From NCBI GenBank assembly GCA_032718475.1, contig JAUCBJ010000205.1, positions 1-24,620 of the forward strand: 24,620 nucleotides of DNA. Direction: 5' to 3'. Under the pieces are notes generated by a model. That model was given only the letters and a program-made list of their open reading frames with translations, had not been told where the DNA came from and did not search any database. Shown here piece after piece: positions 20,884 to 24,620 of this stretch (positions within the stretch are counted from its first letter, which is position 1; each line of letters starts with the position of its first letter). Source of the DNA: Nemertoderma westbladi. Its lineage: Eukaryota > Xenacoelomorpha > Nemertodermatida > Nemertodermatidae. The translations under genes and the position numbers were made by a program.

Positions 20884-21297
20884 CCCCGAATCGGGGCATA
20901 GAGGCAAACCCCGATTCTGGGTTTTGTAATGCCCCGATTCTGGGGTCTCCCATAGACATTTTTTCTCCTTAATTTCCGCATGTGAAGATTTTAATTCCGC
21001 AATTTCGTTTTAACATATTCGAATACACATTTATATGTTCTACAAATAAGAAAACTTTGGAGTAATAATGAAATCTTCCGGCTTCAATATTGTACCGGAA
21101 AATCTAATGTAAATTGTACCCCGAATCAGGGTATCCAGGACTCCCTGTACCCCGAATCGGGGCTTGCGATATTTTCATACAGCCTGCAGAGCACCGATTC
21201 GGGGTCAATATTTTCTAGTACACCGATTCAGGAATTCAATTTTCTAGAAAATACACCGAATCGGCTCTTTTTTTCCACTCAGACACCGATTCGGTGT
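20884..21297. repeat. Array of nine CCCCGA-A/T-TCGGGG dyad motifs
   Basis: Motifs lie at 20884-20896, 20909-20921, 20932-20945, 21119-21131, 21150-21162, 21193-21205, 21222-21232, 21254-21264 and 21283-21297. The first is the perfect palindrome CCCCGA-A-TCGGGG and the last is ACACCGA-T-TCGGTGT; the others are near-perfect in either orientation. The first is preceded by CAGTAAGGGAAAATA (20869-20883), which resembles the CAGTCAGGGAG terminus of the element at 16765. The last four motifs alternate with ATTTTCTAG units. Confidence 0.85.
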
Positions 21298-22153
21298 ATA
21301 TTTTCTAGTCGTTATTTATATTTTTCAATGGATTTTCCTGATGTAATTTATATTTTAATTAGAATTAATATTATATAAAGTAACAAATTAATTAAAATAT
21401 TTAATATATTTGCGATGCGAGTATATTTGGTGATTTCATATTGTATTATTGTTAGTTATTATACGTACTTTGTCATTGTAATTAATGTATACTACGTTTT
21501 AGTGCTTATTGTTAGACAAATTGCAATTATATCTATATATAATATTAGGTATGTGCTATGATGTACTATAATAATATTATAACTATAATACTATAATAAT
21601 AATATAATGACAGTCCATGTGTTAACTGGGATGGCTCTCCTAATGTCTGTCTCAGTGGGCAATGGAGAATAGTGTGTGCTATGGAAAGTATTAAGTAATA
21701 ACGAACCTGCCTTTTTGTACGAAGTTGGAGGCTGAAAGAAATTTGGGATCTATCTATCTATGTGGCGGGCTGGAGGGCCTTGTTTGTCCACAAAATGGCT
21801 TGGCCGCACGAGCATTTAATGAAACACTGTGAAACAGGTATCGAATGAAATGTTCTCTAGTTGGTGAAAAAAAAAGTTTGAAAATCTTAGACCAAAGGGT
21901 GTCGAGAAATTTACATGTATTGGCTTTTTGCACAAAATACTCATTTCAGCTGATTTTTAGCGGTTCTACAAGTGGGAACTAATTATTTTACATGGTAAGA
22001 ATAACTTATTCTTATATAAATATTAAATTGCTAGAGTCTCTAATCTCTATAACCCATTCCATCAAAGTCTTTAATTAATTTAAGAAATTAATGTTAAGAA
22101 TGCATGTTTTTAATTGATTGAAATGATTTAAGTGATATTTATTGTTGAATTAT
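21298..22153. other. AT-rich spacer, no gene seen
   Basis: ATAATATTATAACTATAATA-type simple sequence lies around 21530-21610. A less AT-rich stretch at 21610-21840 carries no recognisable frame or motif. Confidence 0.4.
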
Positions 22154-22592
22154 CCACGCTGGACACATATTTCCATAGACCACTATTATAGGTAGATTAG
22201 CCTTCTTAATTCAGCCTAGCTAGAACTCCATCTTGCTTGCTTCCATCCAATCACAGACTAATAACTGAATAACTACCTACTATTATCTACTGAATATGAA
22301 TAATGTATTGACAATAGATATCATATTGCCGGCAGGTTCAACGAACTGTGTTTATTACACGAACGGATTACGTGGTAAGCATTAAACAACTGTAACATAG
22401 TGTATGGATGATAGAAATCAAATATAATATTGAGGCTGTCTTTCTGTCTTTAGCTGGTTTATATTATATTAATTAAAGATAACACTAGTAAACGTTTTCA
22501 ACGGTTTCTGCATCAGACTATTATCTTTCTGTCTTTAATTAATACAATAAACCAGCTAAAGACCCTCAATATTTTATTTCATTTCTATCAGC
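22154..22592. repeat. Repeat copy A of the 22-23 kb locus
   Basis: It begins CCACGCTGGACACATATTTC and ends TTTCATTTCTATCA. It shares this start, this end and many internal blocks with copy B (22857-23332), including GCCGGCAGGTTCAACGA, CGAACGGATTACGTGG, GCATTAAACAACTGTAACAT and GTTTTCAACGGTTTCTGCAT. Its region 22218-22260 aligns weakly with the SINE head but has lost the A and B boxes. Its right half forms a large foldback (next entry). No coding frame. Confidence 0.85.
22409..22590. repeat. Foldback in copy A, roughly 70 bp arms
   Basis: The left arm 22409-22481 (TGATAGAAAT...TTAGCTGGTTTAT...AATTAAAGATA) pairs with the right arm 22522-22590 (TATCTTTCTG...AATAAACCAGCTAAAG...TTTCTATCA), with small indels. 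About 40 bases form the loop. Copy B keeps the right arm but not the matching left arm. Confidence 0.8.
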
Positions 22593-22660
22593 CCTAGACC
22601 ACTGGGTGTCGATTGATAGTAACAATGTGTTGGCAAGCTGTATTTTTCGAGGTGTTTGTT

Positions 22661-22861
22661 ATTATACATTTATTATAAGAAGGGATCTAGGGGTCTTAAC
22701 CTCGAATGATAAGTTTATTTTACCGAAAATAACTTATCTTTTATTGGCGCAATTGTAGGACTAATCCCATCACATGCGTACTTTTTAACCGGGTAGTGTA
22801 CAAATTTATGGAATCGCGTAATTTTTCTTGAAATTAATATCTCATATCTCTCCAAACCACG
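22661..22861 (-). mobile_element. Headless SINE tail, second copy of the family at 4334-4616
   Basis: It aligns with 4334-4511 with about nine to ten differences, starting at ATTATACATTTATTATA and ending CTCTCCAAACCACG. It contains a 23-base block (22691-22713) absent from the first SINE. The tRNA-like head is missing: the alignment stops at CCACG, where copy B begins with the same five bases, suggesting a microhomology junction. It has no A or B box in place, so no internal promoter. Confidence 0.9.
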
Positions 22862-23332
22862 CTGGACACATATTTCCATAGACCACTATTATAGGTAGAT
22901 TAGCCTGTCTTTGAAATTCAGACTCCATAGCTCAAGAACCTGTGGCCTAGTCGTTGCAGTCTCGGCTTGCCGCCATCCAGGTCCCAGGCTAATAACTGAA
23001 TACCGACCTACTCTTATCGACTGAATGATGACCCAGTAAGGTCTTGACAACACGATATCGTGGTTGCCGGCAGGTTCAACGATACTGTGATATTAATTTC
23101 ACGAACGGATTACGTGGTACGCATTAAACAACTGTAACATAGTTGTAACACTACCCGGTTAATCAAATATACGCATGTGATGGGTCTTTCTGTCTCTAGC
23201 TGGTTTATATTGCGCTCAATTAAAGATAACACTAGTATACGTTTTCAACGGTTTCTGCATCAGACTATTATCATTCGAGGTTAAGACAATAAACCAGCTC
23301 AAGACCCTCAATATCTTATTTCATTTCTATCA
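22857..23332. repeat. Repeat copy B, a mosaic of copy A and the SINE
   Basis: The start, end and many blocks follow copy A, but between them are blocks that follow the SINE in + orientation and in SINE order. These are the tRNA-like head (CTCAAGAACCTGTGGCCTAG at 22931-22950, with CAGTCTCGGCTT and AGGTCCCAGG), GACCCAGTAAGGTC (23030-23043), GATATTAATTTCA (23089-23101), ACACTACCCGGTTAA (23148-23162), TACGCATGTGATGGG (23170-23184) and TTATCATTCGAGGTTAAGAC (23268-23287). The last matches the 23-base block found only in the adjacent SINE tail. The A box is slightly damaged (TGGCCTAGTCG) and the B box is replaced by copy A sequence, so internal pol III promotion is probably lost. Confidence 0.85.
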
Positions 23333-23669
23333 TCCTGATGTGTTTATTACCTGATTTATTTGTAAGCTATTTCCCACGGTGTTAGTTGATCAGAGTGGCT
23401 ATTGGCTGATTGGGACGAGCCATAAAGGCAGCCAAGACGCATTTACAATTAGCACAATGGTTATTCCTCGGGCCGAGCCGCAAACGGTGTTGCGAGACAT
23501 TGGCAAAAAAAATAAATTGAAAAATAAAATTAAAATTAAAAAAAAAATAAAATAAGATTTAAAAAATTTTTTTTTTTTATTTATTACAACAAATACATTA
23601 TAATAATTAAAAAGGGTAATAAATTTCGCTATTTAAGTATCGATCGTATCGTCTCGTATCGATCCGATC
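23333..23669. other. Spacer with A/T homopolymer-rich tract
   Basis: About 23505-23590 is almost entirely A and T, with A-rich then T-rich runs (AAAATAAAATTAAAATTAAA ... T12). No gene is visible. Confidence 0.5.
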
Positions 23670-24162
23670 AAGCCGAGTCGAACTGATGGAGCCGAGTCGA
23701 ACCTATCGAGCTGAGTTGAACCTATCGAGCTGAGACAGACCTATCGAGCCAAGTTGAACCTATCGAACCGAGTCGAACCCATCAAGCCGAGTCACACCAA
23801 TTGAGCCAGATCAAGATGAGTCGGACCGTTTGAGCCGAGCCGAACCTATTGAGCCAAGTCGAACCTAATGAGCCGTGTCGAACCCATTGAGCAGAGTCGA
23901 ACTGATTGAGCCGGATTGAGTCAAACCTAAGGAGCCGAGTCGAACTGATCGAACCAAGTCGAACCGAGTCAAACTGATCAAGCCAGATCAAACCGATTGA
24001 GCCTGATGGAACCAATCGAGCGGAGACGAACCAATTTAGCTGAATCGAACCGATCAAGCCATGTCGAACCAATCAAGCCAAGTTGAACCATGATCGAGCC
24101 GAGTCGAACCAATCGAGCCGAGTTGAACTGATTGAGCCGAGTCGAACTGATTGAGCCGAGTA
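23670..24162. repeat. Diverged 19 bp minisatellite, about 25 units
   Basis: The typical unit is GAGCCGAGTCGAACCTATC. Nearly every copy differs by a few bases, but most keep length 19. Some are 29 bases (for example GAACCAAGTCGAACCGAGTC then AAACTGATC) through one extra 10-base GAACCGAGTC-like half unit, showing a 10+9 substructure. The - strand frame at 23782-24072 is a by-product of the array. Confidence 0.93.
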
Positions 24163-24620
24163 AGTAGGCTTATGTAAGTATGTATGTGCACAATATTGGC
24201 TGTATGTACATATTGACATTGGCCCTAGCACCTAGCTGATAGCAGGACAGGCCATTAGAGATGGTAATAGGCTTCCAGTAATGATTGGAACCTAGATATT
24301 GTCTGCATGCTGGTGCCACCCATACCAGGGCAATAGATTTGTCTGCATGGTCACTCAGGGTACTAGTTTGATGGGCAGGTCCGTTTAAAGCCTGCTTGCT
24401 GGCCTTCTAGTTGAGTTGATGTAAAGGACAAGGCTATACATGGCAATAATAATAAGATCAATTTGTATTCAATTTATTTTAGTTAGATTACCCATAGCCT
24501 CGTTTAACATTGCTGCCTAGTTGAATTAATCTGCCGCCCAACCTCAACAGCCACGCCGAGTAAAGCCAGGAAATCAGGAATGCTTATAAATTTAATCAAA
24601 AGTCTAAATAAAACAAAATA
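24163..24620. other. Right-end spacer, nothing recognised
   Basis: Mixed-composition sequence with no open frame, repeat or RNA motif that I can support. Confidence 0.4.

Noticed and set aside
21765-21905. A possible exon in the less AT-rich stretch
   Set aside because: Stops occur in all frames within short distances, and no motif is recognisable.
23782-24072. 96-codon - strand frame
   Set aside because: It lies wholly within the 19 bp minisatellite and is a by-product of stop-poor repeat units.
23670-24162. A CRISPR-like array
   Set aside because: Units are directly adjacent, with no spacers, and drift gradually; the context is eukaryotic repeat DNA.

Overview
The window looks like repeat-dense nuclear DNA from a non-vertebrate metazoan, probably a marine or aquatic invertebrate. 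The grounds are AT-rich non-coding sequence, several families of non-LTR (LINE-type) reverse transcriptase fragments, a tRNA-derived SINE with A and B boxes, MITE-like foldback elements, and the absence of any bacterial-style operon. I find no intact host gene, rRNA, functional tRNA or CRISPR array. The taxon is inference; nothing here fixes it.

Layout. 1-930: AT-rich sequence with nothing recognised. About 931-4225: one decayed Jockey/CR1-like LINE on the + strand, read in three pieces because a 1.6 kb repeat-rich insertion (1185-2797) and a 274 bp MITE (3571-3844) sit inside it; in both cases the coding frame resumes across the insertion. 4334-4616: a tRNA-derived SINE on the - strand. 4676-11185: an apparently uninterrupted (CAAA)n tract of 6.5 kb, more than a quarter of the window; it keeps all six frames open and produces giant spurious ORFs. 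11186-12594: a GC- and purine-rich block with a short basic open frame, three perfect hairpins and a plausible polypurine tract followed by a TG...CA segment, possibly the 3' end and LTR of an LTR retrotransposon. 12596-13648: two unrelated reverse transcriptase fragments end to end.

13.7-15.6 kb: AT-rich spacer with a Cys-rich open frame and an inverted-repeat family. 16765-19274: a 2.5 kb TIR element with a 5 bp target duplication and repeated CAAATTTGAGGT-like motifs. 19611-19739: a small foldback element. 20884-21297: nine copies of a CCCCGA-A/T-TCGGGG dyad. 22154-23332: two related repeat copies (A and B) flanking an inverted SINE tail; copy B is a fine-scale patchwork of copy A and that SINE. 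23670-24162: a diverged 19 bp minisatellite.

The features do not form a pathway; the window is a record of nested insertion, slippage and exchange between repeats. The most unusual items are the size and purity of the (CAAA)n tract, the mosaic A/SINE/B locus, the two arrays of dyad motifs, and the clustering of TAGGCCTA between 15.2 and 20.9 kb.
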